Source: Marinobacter santoriniensis NKSG1
Lineage (GTDB): Bacteria; Pseudomonadota; Gammaproteobacteria; Pseudomonadales; Oleiphilaceae
DNA length: 64,000 nucleotides
Reading direction: 5' to 3'
Assembly (NCBI RefSeq): GCF_000347775.1
Contig: NZ_APAT01000016.1
Span: forward strand, 62,001-126,000
Below are positions 17,275 through 29,015 of this stretch, in pieces (position 1 is the stretch's first letter; every line of letters begins with the position of its first letter). The position numbers and the translations under genes are program-made. The notes under the pieces are model-generated. The model was not told the DNA's origin. It worked only from the letters and a program-made list of their open reading frames with translations, and did not search any database.

Positions 17275-17302
17275 ACATTACAAAAAAGATATTCGTAGGC
17301 AA
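17275..17302 (-). promoter_or_regulatory. Candidate promoter of the TRAP-glc operon
   Basis: On the minus strand TTGCCT (17297-17302) and TAATGT (17275-17280) are separated by 16 bp. The upstream operator (17329-17343) is centred near -68 from the predicted start, a position suited to activation; E. coli GlcC is an activator. Confidence 0.4.
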
Positions 17303-17328
17303 TCCAGTTTTAGTCCAGCCGATATCGC

Positions 17329-17343
17329 ACTGGTCAGACCAGT
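17329..17343. promoter_or_regulatory. FadR/GntR-type operator 1 (GlcC box)
   Basis: ACTGGTCAGACCAGT, a perfect palindrome about a central A. The TGGTCxGACCA core is the form bound by FadR-subfamily regulators such as GlcC, LldR and PdhR. It lies in the divergent glcC/TRAP region. Confidence 0.75.
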
Positions 17344-17407
17344 TTTTCCTGTATGGAAAATGGACGAATAATGCGAAATCAGCCATATTTACGGGGCTCG
17401 GGGGCAC

Positions 17408-17427
17408 AAAGCCTTGAGGCTTTTTTT
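17408..17427 (+). terminator. Intrinsic terminator upstream of glcC
   Basis: AAAGCC-TTGA-GGCTTT followed by a T-run (seven or more T) on the plus strand. It lies 54 bp before the glcC start, not after any gene. It would end transcripts starting in 17340-17390, so it marks either an attenuated glcC leader or a short RNA. Confidence 0.6.
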
Positions 17428-17445
17428 ACCGTCACAACACCCTCG

Positions 17446-17460
17446 ACTGGTCAGACCAGA
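17446..17460. promoter_or_regulatory. FadR/GntR-type operator 2 next to glcC start
   Basis: CTGGTCAGACCAG (17447-17459) is a perfect 13-bp palindrome identical to the core of operator 1, 117 bp away and 21 bp before the glcC ATG. Its place suggests autoregulation, possibly with looping to operator 1. Confidence 0.7.
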
Positions 17461-17480
17461 CGATCATCAAAGGCAAGGGC

Positions 17481-18257
17481 ATGGCAATATCCCAGGAAAT
17501 CTCATACCGATTGGAGCGCCTGATCCTCGATGGCGGGCTGGCTCCGGGCCAGAAAATACCGTCTGAGCGGCAGCTGGCGAGCCGTTTGCGGGTGTCCCGG
17601 GCCATCATCCGGGAAGCCTTGCACGAACTGCAGGGACGAGGCGTCATCGAAACCCGCCATGGCAAGGGATCATTTGTGGCATCCCTGGTCGCCGGCGCCG
17701 AAGACCTCGATGAACAGGGGCCTCTGATGCACCTTTTCGAAGGCCATCCGAGAACCCTCTATGACCTTCTTGAAGTGCGTGAACAGCTGGAGGGACAGGC
17801 GGCCTTCCTGGCCGCCCAGCGGGCGACCAGCCTGGATCGCCATCGGATTACCAAGGCCTTCAGGGCCCTGGAGGACACCGATCCCCTCAGCAATGCCAAG
17901 CCGGATCACGGCTTCCATCTGGCCATTGTCGAAGCCTCGCACAATCCGATCCTGGTCCACGTGCTCAACGGCCTGAAAAACATGATGCTGCTGACGGTCC
18001 AGGCCGCTGTCTCCAACCTCAATCCCAGAGAGGAGATGCGCAAGACGATTGTTCGCCAGCATCGCCAACTCTATGACGCCGTGATCTCTGCCAAACCTGC
18101 GTCTGCCCGTAAAGTGGCGATGGCCCACGTCCGCTTCGTCAGCGATATGCTGAAGGACATGGAGCAACAGGGGGACAAGGTGATTCGCGCATCCCATATC
18201 CCCGGGGCGATTGCGCCGGATCAATCAGGTATTGATTTCCGGCGCCACAGCCCGTAA
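17481..18257 (+). CDS. glcC: GlcC-like FadR/GntR transcriptional regulator
   Basis: A 258-residue regulator: N-terminal winged helix ([50 protein letters not shown] in outline, residues ~18-68), then a FadR-type C-terminal ligand domain with [14 protein letters not shown] and a later [11 protein letters not shown] histidine, typical metal or ligand residues. Position, divergent from TRAP-glc and between two TGGTCAGACCA operators, supports a glycolate- or lactate-responsive role. GlcC is the best match by context; LldR-like is the alternative. Confidence 0.82.
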   Translation: MAISQEISYRLERLILDGGLAPGQKIPSERQLASRLRVSRAIIREALHELQGRGVIETRHGKGSFVASLVAGAEDLDEQGPLMHLFEGHPRTLYDLLEVREQLEGQAAFLAAQRATSLDRHRITKAFRALEDTDPLSNAKPDHGFHLAIVEASHNPILVHVLNGLKNMMLLTVQAAVSNLNPREEMRKTIVRQHRQLYDAVISAKPASARKVAMAHVRFVSDMLKDMEQQGDKVIRASHIPGAIAPDQSGIDFRRHSP

Positions 18258-18292
18258 AACATGCGCCTTTATCCAAAGCTCAGGAGTTACCC

Positions 18293-19063
18293 ATGGCGGA
18301 CCAAGCGCCCTTGATCTGCAGGGACATCACCAAAACCTTTGATCAGCTTGAAGTTCTCAAGGGTGTGTCACTGGAGACCCGAAAGGGCGATGTGGTATCC
18401 CTGATTGGAAGTTCCGGCTCTGGCAAGAGCACCTTTCTACGCTGTATCAACCTTCTGGAAACCCCCACCTCCGGCGACATTATCGTGCACGGTGACCCAA
18501 TCCGGTTCACCAACAACCGCAAGGGCGAGCGCATTCCCGCCGACAACAAGCAGGTGGAGCAAATCCGATCCAAGCTTTCCATGGTCTTCCAGAGCTTCAA
18601 TCTCTGGTCCCACATGACCGTGCTCGAGAACATCATCGAGGCACCGGTGCATGCGCTCAAGGTACCCAAAAAGGAAGCGATCGAACGGGCCGAAGCCTAT
18701 CTCCAGAAAGTAGGCATCTACGAGCGCAAGGACTACTACCCTGCCCAGATGTCAGGCGGTCAGCAGCAGCGCGCGGCCATTGCCCGGGCGCTGGCAATGG
18801 AGCCGGAGGTCATGCTGTTCGACGAACCGACCTCGGCACTGGATCCGGAGCTGGTTGGCGAAGTGCTCCGGGTTATGCAGAGCCTGGCCGAGGAAGGCCG
18901 GACCATGATCGTGGTGACGCACGAAATGGCGTTTGCAAGGGATGTGTCCAGTCAGGTCCTGTTTTTGCATCAGGGCGTGATCGAGGAACAGGGTACACCG
19001 GAAAAGGTGTTCGACCACCCGGACTCGGAGCGCATGAAACAGTTCCTGGCTCCCAACTTCTGA
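18293..19063 (+). CDS. aotP: Arginine/ornithine ABC transporter ATPase
   Basis: A 256-residue polar amino acid ABC ATPase (HisP/AotP type). Walker A is GSSGSGKST (39-47), the signature SGGQQQR, and Walker [13 protein letters not shown]. The insert [20 protein letters not shown] is typical of HisP-like ATPases. It has a strong ribosome binding site (CAGGAG) 35 bp after glcC, so partial co-transcription with the regulator is possible, but its partners are the three downstream transport genes. It energises uptake of arginine/ornithine, feeding the succinyltransferase pathway encoded next to it. Confidence 0.88.
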   Translation: MADQAPLICRDITKTFDQLEVLKGVSLETRKGDVVSLIGSSGSGKSTFLRCINLLETPTSGDIIVHGDPIRFTNNRKGERIPADNKQVEQIRSKLSMVFQSFNLWSHMTVLENIIEAPVHALKVPKKEAIERAEAYLQKVGIYERKDYYPAQMSGGQQQRAAIARALAMEPEVMLFDEPTSALDPELVGEVLRVMQSLAEEGRTMIVVTHEMAFARDVSSQVLFLHQGVIEEQGTPEKVFDHPDSERMKQFLAPNF

Positions 19064-19148
19064 ACACCGGTGCTATCTTGAACCCGTGTTGGATCAAAAC
19101 ATCCAAAAAACTATAAGCCCACAAGGCAAACCACTGGAGAAGTGACAC

Positions 19149-19904
19149 ATGAAGAAACTGATTATTGCAGCAAGTTGCATGCTGGCGCTGGTTGCCGGCT
19201 CTGTGCAGGCCAAAGACTGGAAAGAAATCCGCCTGGCGTTCGACGTGCCTTACGAGCCGTTCGAGTACAAGGACGAGAACGGAAACCTGACCGGTTTCGA
19301 AGTTGAACTGGCCAAGGCCATGTGCAAGGAAATGAAGGCTGACTGCGAGTTCGTCATCCAGTCCTGGGACGGCATGATTCCGGGCCTGCTGGCTCGCAAA
19401 TTCGACGCCATCTTCTCGTCCATGTCCATCACCCCGGAGCGGGCCGAGCGCGTCAATTTCTCCGAGCCGTACTACAATACCCCGGGCGGCTGGTTCGCAC
19501 GCAAGGACTTCAATGCTGACGTTACCAGCAAAGAGGACATGAAAGGCAAGGTGATCGGCGTCCAGCGCGGCACCACCATGGACACCTACGCCACCAATGA
19601 ATTCGGCGGCATTGCCACTATCAAGCGCTACACCACCGCAGACGACATGGTTCTGGATCTGGAAGGCCAGCGTCTGGACGTGGTCTTCGTGGACTACCCG
19701 GTCGGCGAGCAAACCATTCTGACCAAGGATGCCTTCAAGGAAGTGGGCAAGCCGGTCAAGCTGGGTGAAGGCGTCGGTGTTGCCATGCGCAAGCGTGACA
19801 AGGATCTCGCCGCCAAGGTTAACGCAGCCCTGAAGAAACTGAAGAACGACGGCACCTACGATGCCATCATGAAGAAATACTTCAGCTACGACATCAAGAT
19901 GTAA
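19149..19904 (+). CDS. aotJ: Arginine/ornithine periplasmic binding protein
   Basis: A 251-residue type II periplasmic binding protein with a Sec signal (MKKLIIAASCMLALVAGSVQA). The ligand-domain signatures are FDVPYEPFEYKDENGNLTGFEVELA and IFSSMSITPERAERVNFSEPYY, as in AotJ/HisJ/ArgT proteins. It lies 85 bp after the ATPase; the gap contains a small TTGGAT/ATCCAA inverted repeat (about 19089-19106). The assignment to arginine/ornithine comes from sequence type and the adjacent ast genes. Confidence 0.88.
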   Translation: MKKLIIAASCMLALVAGSVQAKDWKEIRLAFDVPYEPFEYKDENGNLTGFEVELAKAMCKEMKADCEFVIQSWDGMIPGLLARKFDAIFSSMSITPERAERVNFSEPYYNTPGGWFARKDFNADVTSKEDMKGKVIGVQRGTTMDTYATNEFGGIATIKRYTTADDMVLDLEGQRLDVVFVDYPVGEQTILTKDAFKEVGKPVKLGEGVGVAMRKRDKDLAAKVNAALKKLKNDGTYDAIMKKYFSYDIKM

Positions 19905-19952
19905 ACTGCGTGGGGCGGTCTTCCCGACCGCCCCTCATGACCGGATTCCCCC

Positions 19953-20666
19953 ATGTTCGACCTCAAAGGCTATGGCCCCGAACTCCTGGACGGTGCGGTT
20001 GTTACCGTCGAACTGGCCTTCCTCTCCCTTGCCCTTTCGCTGTTTCTGGGGCTGCTCGGCGCCTCATCCAAGTTATCCGGAAACCGGATTGCCTACGGCA
20101 TCGCGACGTTCTACACCACCGTCATCCGGGGCGTTCCGGACCTGGTCATGATGCTGCTGTTCTATTACGGCGGCCAGGTGATGGTCAATTCGCTGTCCGA
20201 TTTCCTGTACGACCATTACCAGATCGACTTTTTCTTCCAGTTCGATCCGTTCATTTCCGGCGTTGTGACGATTGGCCTGATCTTCGGCGCCTATATGGCC
20301 GAAACCTTCCGGGGCGCCTTTCTCGCAGTGGATACGGGGCAGATTGAAGCGGCCCGTGCCTATGGCTTTACCCGCTGGCACACCTTCCGGCGGATCATGG
20401 TGCCCCAGATGCTGCGCCATGCGCTGCCCGGGCTCGGTAACAACTGGCAGGTGCTGCTTAAGTCCACCGCGCTGGTGTCCATCATCGGTCTGACTGACAT
20501 GGTTCGGGTAGCCGAGGAAGCCGCCAAGGCAGAACGCATGCCGTTCCACTTCTTTGTACCTGTCGCGTCGGTCTACCTGCTGCTGACGGCGGGTTCGGAA
20601 CTGTTCATCAAGTGGCTGAATAAACGCGCCAACGTTGGCGTGGCTCAGGGTGCGCAAAATGCCTGA
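19953..20666 (+). CDS. aotQ: Arginine/ornithine ABC transporter permease
   Basis: A 237-residue His/Glu/Gln/Arg-type permease with about five TM segments. The EAA loop IEAARAYGFTRWHTFRRIMVPQMLRHALPG is intact, as is the N-terminal GAVVTVELAFLSL motif. It pairs with AotM as a heterodimeric channel. Confidence 0.9.
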   Translation: MFDLKGYGPELLDGAVVTVELAFLSLALSLFLGLLGASSKLSGNRIAYGIATFYTTVIRGVPDLVMMLLFYYGGQVMVNSLSDFLYDHYQIDFFFQFDPFISGVVTIGLIFGAYMAETFRGAFLAVDTGQIEAARAYGFTRWHTFRRIMVPQMLRHALPGLGNNWQVLLKSTALVSIIGLTDMVRVAEEAAKAERMPFHFFVPVASVYLLLTAGSELFIKWLNKRANVGVAQGAQNA

Positions 20667-21381
20667 CTTTATGGCGCAATGGCTGAATCAGAACGATATT
20701 TTCACCGCGATGACCATGATGGAATACTGGAACGGGCTGGTGAATACCATCCAGCTGGTATTCCTGTCGTTGATCATCGGTCTGATGTGCGCCATCCCGC
20801 TGGCGATCCTGCGGACCATGAAGAACCCGTTCATCTCCGGTCCGGTGTGGGTCTACACCTATCTGTTCCGGGGAACGCCGCTGCTGATCCAGCTGTACAT
20901 CATCTATTACGGCATTGCCCAGATCCCCGGCATCCAGGACACCTTCTGGTGGGAAATTTTCCGGGAGCCGTTCTACCCGGCCCTGCTGGCGTTTGCCCTG
21001 AACACCTGCGCCTACACCACGGAAATCATCCGCGGGGCGATTGTCTCAACGCCCGCCGGTGAAATTGAGGCGGCCAAGGCCTACGGTATGAACTGGTGGA
21101 TGCGGATGCGTCGGCTCATTCTGCCCAGTGCGGCGCGTCGTGCGGTGCAGGCCTACTCGAACGAGGTCATTTTCATGCTGCACTCCAGTGCGATTGCCAG
21201 TGTGGTGACCATTGTGGATCTCACTGGTGCGGCCCGAAACATCTACTCCCGGTTTTATGCGCCGTTCGATGCGTTCATTTTTGTGGCGCTGATCTATCTG
21301 ACACTGACGTTCATTCTGGTGTTTGCTTTCCGCAAGCTGGAAAATCATCTACTGAAGCACCAGCGGCCGGTTGGGTCCTGA
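20659..21381 (+). CDS. aotM: Arginine/ornithine ABC transporter permease
   Basis: The second permease, 240 residues, with the EAA loop IEAAKAYGMNWWMRMRRLILPSAARRAVQAYSNEV and FRGTPLLIQLYIIYYG, both typical of HisM/AotM. The ATG at 20659 (MPDF) overlaps the aotQ stop by 8 bp; an upstream GTG-type start at 20635 would overlap more and adds non-homologous residues. A structured repeat starts 34 bp after its stop. Confidence 0.9.
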   Translation: MPDFMAQWLNQNDIFTAMTMMEYWNGLVNTIQLVFLSLIIGLMCAIPLAILRTMKNPFISGPVWVYTYLFRGTPLLIQLYIIYYGIAQIPGIQDTFWWEIFREPFYPALLAFALNTCAYTTEIIRGAIVSTPAGEIEAAKAYGMNWWMRMRRLILPSAARRAVQAYSNEVIFMLHSSAIASVVTIVDLTGAARNIYSRFYAPFDAFIFVALIYLTLTFILVFAFRKLENHLLKHQRPVGS

Positions 21382-21415
21382 ACCCTCTGATCCACTAGTC
21401 CCGACTTCGGTGCAT

Positions 21416-21525
21416 GGTCATGGGGAGAACCCTCGTCCGGGGACCGCTACGGGCACATCCATGTGCGCTTGAGCGAAGCCGTCCATGGCTTCGCACATCC
21501 CCGGACGAGGGTTCTCCCCATGACC
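21416..21525 (+). repeat. Structured palindromic element, copy 1 (110 bp)
   Basis: Perfect 28-bp outer arms (21416-21443 and 21498-21525) enclose a 54-nt core. The core has a GCACAT-CC-ATGTGC hairpin and a GCGAAGCC-GTCCAT-GGCTTCGC hairpin, so the whole can fold as a three-way junction. The core matches copy 2 at 33192-33245 (reverse strand) at about 41 of 54 positions, while the outer arms have unrelated sequence. It lies between aotM and astE. Confidence 0.8.
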
Positions 21526-21547
21526 CCAACTTTTTGGGGATTTCGCG

Positions 21548-22591
21548 ATGAATGCATCCTCCGTACTTTTTGATTCTTCGGATAGCTGGCTGGATCATAC
21601 GTTGGCCAACGCCTCAGAATCCCCTGCCCCAACCATGCAGAGGCTTCCTGACGGAACCACCATCACCCGACCGCTTGTGGGCGTTCTGGAGGTAACACCT
21701 GCAGCCACGCACCAGAACCCCAACGGCGAAGCCCTGATTGTCTCCGTGGGAGTCCACGGCAACGAGACGGCCCCCATCGAAGTGCTGGATGGGCTGGTCA
21801 ACGAGATTCTTGCGGACGACTGGCCAGTGGCCTGCCCGCTGTTGTTGGTCATGGGCAATCCCCCCGCCATGGTGGCCGGCGAGCGATTCATCGATGTGAA
21901 CATGAACCGGCTGTTTTCGGGTGCGCACGGCCGGGACGAGTACAGGGGATTACCCGAGGCAACCCGGGCATCGCAGATTGAATCGCTTTGTCGTGAGTTT
22001 GCCCATCGGCATGCCGCGTTGGCACTCAACCACTACGACCTCCATACTGCCATCCGTCCGTCCCATCGGGAGAAGTTTGCGCTCTACCCCTTCGTGGAAG
22101 GACGACAGGTGCCGGAGAGGCAGTGCGACTTCCTGCTTGAGGCGGATGTAGAGACGTTGTTGCTCCAGCACAAAGCCGGTACGACGTTTTCTTCGTTCAC
22201 ATCCTCGGAACTCGGCGCCGAGAGTTTCACGATTGAGCTGGGTAAGGTTCGGCCATTCGGTCAGAACGACCTGGCCCGGTTTGCCGGCATTCGGGATTCG
22301 CTACGGCGCCGCTTCCGGGGGGATCCGCCGCCCGCTTCAGCCGCAGACCGGCGTTCGTTGAGCGTCTTTGAGGTGGTGCATGAGATTCTGAATACCGGTG
22401 AGGGCTTCCGGTTTTTCATTCCCGATGATGTGGCCAATTTCACGGAATACGCGCCCGGCACGCTGATCTGGGAGGATGGGTCACGGAATTATCGGGTTGG
22501 CGCCGTACCCGAAGCTATTGTTTTTCCTAACCGGGAGGTGCCCATAGGCCAGCGTGTGGGCCTGATGATCCGTGAACAAGGGGTCAGATGA
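21548..22591 (+). CDS. astE: Succinylglutamate desuccinylase
   Basis: A 347-residue M14-like zinc hydrolase catalysing the last AST step: N-succinylglutamate to glutamate and succinate. The zinc-site motifs are VGVHGNETAP and DLHTAIRPSH, with VNMNRLF and a C-terminal TIELGKV segment bearing the catalytic glutamate. It follows the aot genes on the plus strand and converges with astB-astD-aruGF-astC. The last codons and the stop lie inside a GGGGTCAGATGAA palindrome, so the natural C-terminus may have been altered by that repeat. Confidence 0.93.
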   Translation: MNASSVLFDSSDSWLDHTLANASESPAPTMQRLPDGTTITRPLVGVLEVTPAATHQNPNGEALIVSVGVHGNETAPIEVLDGLVNEILADDWPVACPLLLVMGNPPAMVAGERFIDVNMNRLFSGAHGRDEYRGLPEATRASQIESLCREFAHRHAALALNHYDLHTAIRPSHREKFALYPFVEGRQVPERQCDFLLEADVETLLLQHKAGTTFSSFTSSELGAESFTIELGKVRPFGQNDLARFAGIRDSLRRRFRGDPPPASAADRRSLSVFEVVHEILNTGEGFRFFIPDDVANFTEYAPGTLIWEDGSRNYRVGAVPEAIVFPNREVPIGQRVGLMIREQGVR

Positions 22592-22609
22592 AGGCTTTCA
22601 TCTGACCCC
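22580..22609. repeat. GGGGTCAGATGAA palindrome overlapping the astE stop
   Basis: Perfect 13-bp arms GGGGTCAGATGAA (22580-22592) and TTCATCTGACCCC (22597-22609) around GGCT. The astE TGA stop is in the left arm. It lies in the convergent gap to astB and may act as a bidirectional transcript end; there is no T-run. Confidence 0.7.
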
Positions 22610-22632
22610 GCTGTCGGGCTGATCGGCAAGCA

Positions 22633-23973
22633 CTAAAGCTGGAAATCGTAGATCGAGCCGACGCCCAGGATTCCCGTTAATTCATCCAGCGCCTTGCGCA
22701 CTTCCTCAAGCAGCATGGGATCTGCCAGATCCTGCTGTGACAGCTGATCCCGGTAATGGGCTTCCACCCAGGTGGTCAGGCGCTCGTAGAGATCATCGGT
22801 GAGGATCACGCCCCGGTTCAGCGCCTGCAATTCGTCATCGCTCAGCACGACCCGCAGGCGCAGGCAAGCAGGCCCTCCCCCGTTCCGCATGGACTGTTTG
22901 ACATCGAAGACTTCAACCGCCGTGATCGGGCCATCCTCCGCCACCAGGGCATCCAGGTAGCGACTGACAGAGGCTACTTCCCGGCACTCGCCCGGAACTG
23001 CCAGCAGCATGCCGTCGGGGGCGTTGAGGAGCTGGCTGTTGAACAGGTAGGAAGCCACCGCGTCCTCGATCGGAACGTCGGCGCTCGATACCCGCACGGG
23101 CTGTAACTCCGCGCCCGTCAGCCGTGACCGGATATCGGCCAGAACACGCTCCTCTTCCAGGAAGGCCATCTCGTGATAGAACAGGGTATTGCCGTTGCCC
23201 ACCGCAATGACGTCGTTGTGAAACACGCCGGCATCAATAGCATTCGGATTCTGTTGGGCAAAGACGCAATGCGCGTCTTTCAGCCCGTGAAGGCGAGCAA
23301 TGGCCTCCGACGCCTCCAGGGTTTGCCGGGCCGGGTATGTCCGGGGCGCCGGGGCCTGGTCATTGAATGCCGCCTGTCCGTAGACAAAAAGCTCGACACC
23401 CGGATCGCCATAGCCTCCGCACAGGCGGGTATGATTCGCCGCACCCTCGTCGCCGAAGTGACTGACCGACGGTAAGGCCGGGTGATGGGCAAAGTAGCCC
23501 TCATCGGTAAAGATCGCTTTGAGCGCCCGGCCGGTCACCTGGTGTTCGATGGACCGGTGGAACTTGGCACTCAGGTTCGCGGGTGTGAAGTGGACCCGAT
23601 GATCCGACGTGTCGGCACTCGGCGAGACGGTGGCGGCGTTGGCCGTCCACATGGCAGAGGCAGAGGAGACCGCCGCCAGAACGGCGGGCGCCTCGCTGGC
23701 AGCCTTGCCCAACACTTCAGCGTCGGATCCGGTGAACCCGAGGGATCGCAGAGTCGGAAGGTGTGGACGCTCATGCGGAGGCAGCACTCCCTGAACATAA
23801 CCACGGTCCGCCAGACGCTTCATTTTTGCCAGGCCCTGCAGTGCGGCTTCTTTGGGGTTCGATACCGCATGCACGTTCGATTTTGAAGCAACATTTCCCC
23901 AGGACAGGCCCGCGTAGTTGTGGGTGGGCCCAACCAATCCGTCGAAATTCGCTTCTACTGCGTGTTGGCTCAT
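22633..23973 (-). CDS. astB: N-succinylarginine dihydrolase
   Basis: A 446-residue amidinotransferase-fold enzyme converting N2-succinylarginine to succinylornithine, CO2 and ammonia (second AST step). Recognisable segments are [24 protein letters not shown] at the start, [10 protein letters not shown], and the C-terminal [14 protein letters not shown] with the nucleophilic cysteine. The ATG at 23973 ([12 protein letters not shown]) is preferred over an in-frame TTG at 23994 that overlaps the astD stop. It lies 17 bp after astD. Confidence 0.95.
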   Translation of the reverse strand: MSQHAVEANFDGLVGPTHNYAGLSWGNVASKSNVHAVSNPKEAALQGLAKMKRLADRGYVQGVLPPHERPHLPTLRSLGFTGSDAEVLGKAASEAPAVLAAVSSASAMWTANAATVSPSADTSDHRVHFTPANLSAKFHRSIEHQVTGRALKAIFTDEGYFAHHPALPSVSHFGDEGAANHTRLCGGYGDPGVELFVYGQAAFNDQAPAPRTYPARQTLEASEAIARLHGLKDAHCVFAQQNPNAIDAGVFHNDVIAVGNGNTLFYHEMAFLEEERVLADIRSRLTGAELQPVRVSSADVPIEDAVASYLFNSQLLNAPDGMLLAVPGECREVASVSRYLDALVAEDGPITAVEVFDVKQSMRNGGGPACLRLRVVLSDDELQALNRGVILTDDLYERLTTWVEAHYRDQLSQQDLADPMLLEEVRKALDELTGILGVGSIYDFQL

Positions 23974-23990
23974 GATGCGTCGTCCGTCTT

Positions 23991-25481
<1,491 letters not shown>

Positions 25482-25511
25482 CTATTGTCCTAAAGATACA
25501 TCAGGGATTGA

Positions 25512-26639
25512 TCAATCCCATGAAGAATGACTGCGATGCGGCCTGCCCCGTCCGGACAGGTCCGACATGCCATTGGTCCCACTGCCATGGATGGGCCAGG
25601 TACGCCCCTCTTTCAAGGGCGCCAGGCGCACCGAGTCGCCGGATTCGACCTGCAGTGCCCGGGCGACGTCTTCGGGCAGACTCACCGTATCCGGCCCGAT
25701 GCAACTGGCCGGTAATGTTGTCACCCGGAAGTCCCGGAACGCCCGATTCGATACCATCACCCGCTCGCCGGGAGGAACATCCAGGTCCATGGGTTTGTGG
25801 GTGACGAGAACATACCGGTTGATGCTTTCACGGACCGTGCGGATGTTGTGAACAAAGGCCTCGACTACCGGGCCACCGTCGAAAATATCGACCAGCCCGT
25901 TGAAGTTGAATCCTTCGGCCTGCAGCATTTTCAGCGCCGGAGCCGTATTCTGGTGCACCCGGCCAATCACAGACCTCGCGGAATCCGGCAGCATGGGAAG
26001 ATAGATCGGGTACTTGGGCATCAATTCGGCAATAAACGACTTGTTCCCGAGCCCCGACAGGGTGTCCGCCTCACTGAACGGCATGTCGAAGAATTTGCAG
26101 CCCAGCGCATCCCACAACGGACTCCGCCCGGATTCGTCGGAGACGCCGCGCATCTCCGCAAACACCTTTTCGGAAAAGTGTTTCCGGAACTCGTCCAGAT
26201 ACATGAACCGGCAGCGGGACAACAGCAGCCCGTTCCCGCCGCCTTTGTAATCGTCCGAGAGCAGCAGAGAACAGATTTCGCTCGTGTCGGTCATGTCGTT
26301 GGACAGATGCAACGTGGGCGTCCGGACGTGCACGTCCAGCTCCCGGGAGGCGTTCACCGTCAGGCTCAGGCGATAGTTGTAGAACACTTCGTCCAGGCCG
26401 ACCCGGGCCTGAATACCGCTGATACCGACCGTCCGGCCGGACTCGGTATCTTCCAGGGCAAACAGGTACAGGCCCGCTTCCGGCGCACACCGCTGATTGA
26501 AGGTTTCACGGGCATGACCGATCTTCCGCGCCAGAAGCTCACGGTCAGCCGGCAGGGTTGTCAGGCCTTTTCCAGCGTTCAGCGCCATGGTGTAAAGGTC
26601 GTCGAGATCCTTGTCCTGCAGCGGGCGTATCAGCAGCAT
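25512..26639 (-). CDS. aruG: Arginine N-succinyltransferase subunit (AruG type)
   Basis: A 375-residue arginine N-succinyltransferase of the AstA family (MLLIRPLQDKDLDDLYTMALNAGKGLTTLP start; HLSNDMTDTSEICSLLLSDDYKGGGNGLLLSRCRFMY core). It is one of two paralogous subunits encoded in tandem, as in Pseudomonas AruF/AruG. It transfers succinyl from succinyl-CoA to arginine, the first step. The C-terminal tail (after TWPIHGSGTNG) is longer than usual (AstA family about 340) and basic; this may be an added tail. Confidence 0.92.
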   Translation of the reverse strand: MLLIRPLQDKDLDDLYTMALNAGKGLTTLPADRELLARKIGHARETFNQRCAPEAGLYLFALEDTESGRTVGISGIQARVGLDEVFYNYRLSLTVNASRELDVHVRTPTLHLSNDMTDTSEICSLLLSDDYKGGGNGLLLSRCRFMYLDEFRKHFSEKVFAEMRGVSDESGRSPLWDALGCKFFDMPFSEADTLSGLGNKSFIAELMPKYPIYLPMLPDSARSVIGRVHQNTAPALKMLQAEGFNFNGLVDIFDGGPVVEAFVHNIRTVRESINRYVLVTHKPMDLDVPPGERVMVSNRAFRDFRVTTLPASCIGPDTVSLPEDVARALQVESGDSVRLAPLKEGRTWPIHGSGTNGMSDLSGRGRPHRSHSSWD

Positions 26640-26667
26640 GGCCAGCTCTCTCTCGTCGTTGTTCGGT

Positions 26668-27684
26668 TCATAACGGCGCGATCCTTACCGTGTCTCCGGC
26701 ACTCCGGTTGAGCCGCTGCCAGGTTTGCACCGGCACTTTCAGCGTCTCCTCAAGGCTCTCCGCAACCGTGGTCAGGGTGCACCGGAATTCGCTGCCTTCG
26801 CCGGCTGAAACCAGGCAGGTTTCCCCGGATTCGTCATGACTTCCATGCAGGTCTTTCCTGTGACTGGTGACCAGGGTTCGCAGGCTGTCGGTTCGGGCTT
26901 CGAGCACCGGTCCGGCGTCGAAAATATCCAGGTAGCATCCCGCCTGGAATCCTTCCCGCTGGAGCAGCTCCAGATTCGGGACCGTCAGGGTATGGGGCTG
27001 GCCAAGAGCCGCCTGCGCCGGGGGGCTGAGCAGGGTTACATAGATCGGATTGGGCGGCATCAGCTCGGCGATGAAGGTTTTGCTGAGGATGCCCGAGTAT
27101 TGGTCGGCGGTCTGGAAATCCATATTGAAGAAGTGGCGACCGAGACTGTCCCAGAACGGCACGTGGCCATCATCCTCCTGCACCCCCTGAATCTCGACCA
27201 CGGTCCGTGCATGGAACCAGCTACGGTGCTCGGCCATGAACAGGATCCGCGAGCGCGAGAGCAATTCAAAGGCATCGGTACCCTGCAACCCGGGCTTGAT
27301 GGTCAGCCCGCAGAGGAGGCTCTGATCGGTCAGGCCGTGGCTGGGATACAGCACGTCGACCCGGCGCGAAATGCCCAGTTCGTGGGAGGCGTGGATCAGG
27401 GCATCCCGGCGATAGTTGTAGAAAGGCTGACCGTTACCGGCCCGCGCGTCGATGCCGGCAGTTCCCATGATGGCCCCGGAATCGATGTCTTCCAGGACAA
27501 ACAGGAATCGGGCCGGGGCATCCTCGGTGGCCTGCCCCGCGAAGGACCTGCACGAGTGCTCGATTTTCTGCGCCATCGCCTCGCGCTGTTTCGGCAGCGT
27601 GGAGGACAACCGCGCGCCCTGTTCGCCGGCGATTTCCAGGATCTGATCAAGATCATCCGGCCTGGCCGGACGGACTAGCCACAT
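26668..27684 (-). CDS. aruF: Arginine/ornithine N-succinyltransferase subunit (AruF type)
   Basis: A 338-residue AstA-family paralogue of the next gene (MWLVRPARPDDLDQILEIA start; SHGLTDQSLLCGLTIKPGLQGTDAFELLSRSRILFM core; VPFWDSLGRHFFNMDF). It has the shared acyltransferase core. The tandem arrangement with aruG suggests the heteromeric AruFG enzyme. It lies 23 bp after astC. Confidence 0.92.
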   Translation of the reverse strand: MWLVRPARPDDLDQILEIAGEQGARLSSTLPKQREAMAQKIEHSCRSFAGQATEDAPARFLFVLEDIDSGAIMGTAGIDARAGNGQPFYNYRRDALIHASHELGISRRVDVLYPSHGLTDQSLLCGLTIKPGLQGTDAFELLSRSRILFMAEHRSWFHARTVVEIQGVQEDDGHVPFWDSLGRHFFNMDFQTADQYSGILSKTFIAELMPPNPIYVTLLSPPAQAALGQPHTLTVPNLELLQREGFQAGCYLDIFDAGPVLEARTDSLRTLVTSHRKDLHGSHDESGETCLVSAGEGSEFRCTLTTVAESLEETLKVPVQTWQRLNRSAGDTVRIAPL

Positions 27685-27707
27685 ACCACGTCCTTCCCGT
27701 TTTCGAC

Positions 27708-28931
<1,224 letters not shown>

Positions 28932-28950
28932 TCAACGGATTTCAGACTTA

Positions 28951-28959
28951 AACATAGCA
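28951..28959 (-). promoter_or_regulatory. Extended -10 promoter of the astC operon
   Basis: The minus strand reads TGC-TATGTT with TGCGAC 17 bp upstream of the hexamer. The predicted start lies about 22 bases before the astC ATG. I could not confirm ArgR boxes by eye. Confidence 0.4.
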
Positions 28960-29015
28960 GGCAACACCGAAAAGTCGCACTAGGTAGGAGTGCGGACGAA
29001 TTCATGATACGCCAG

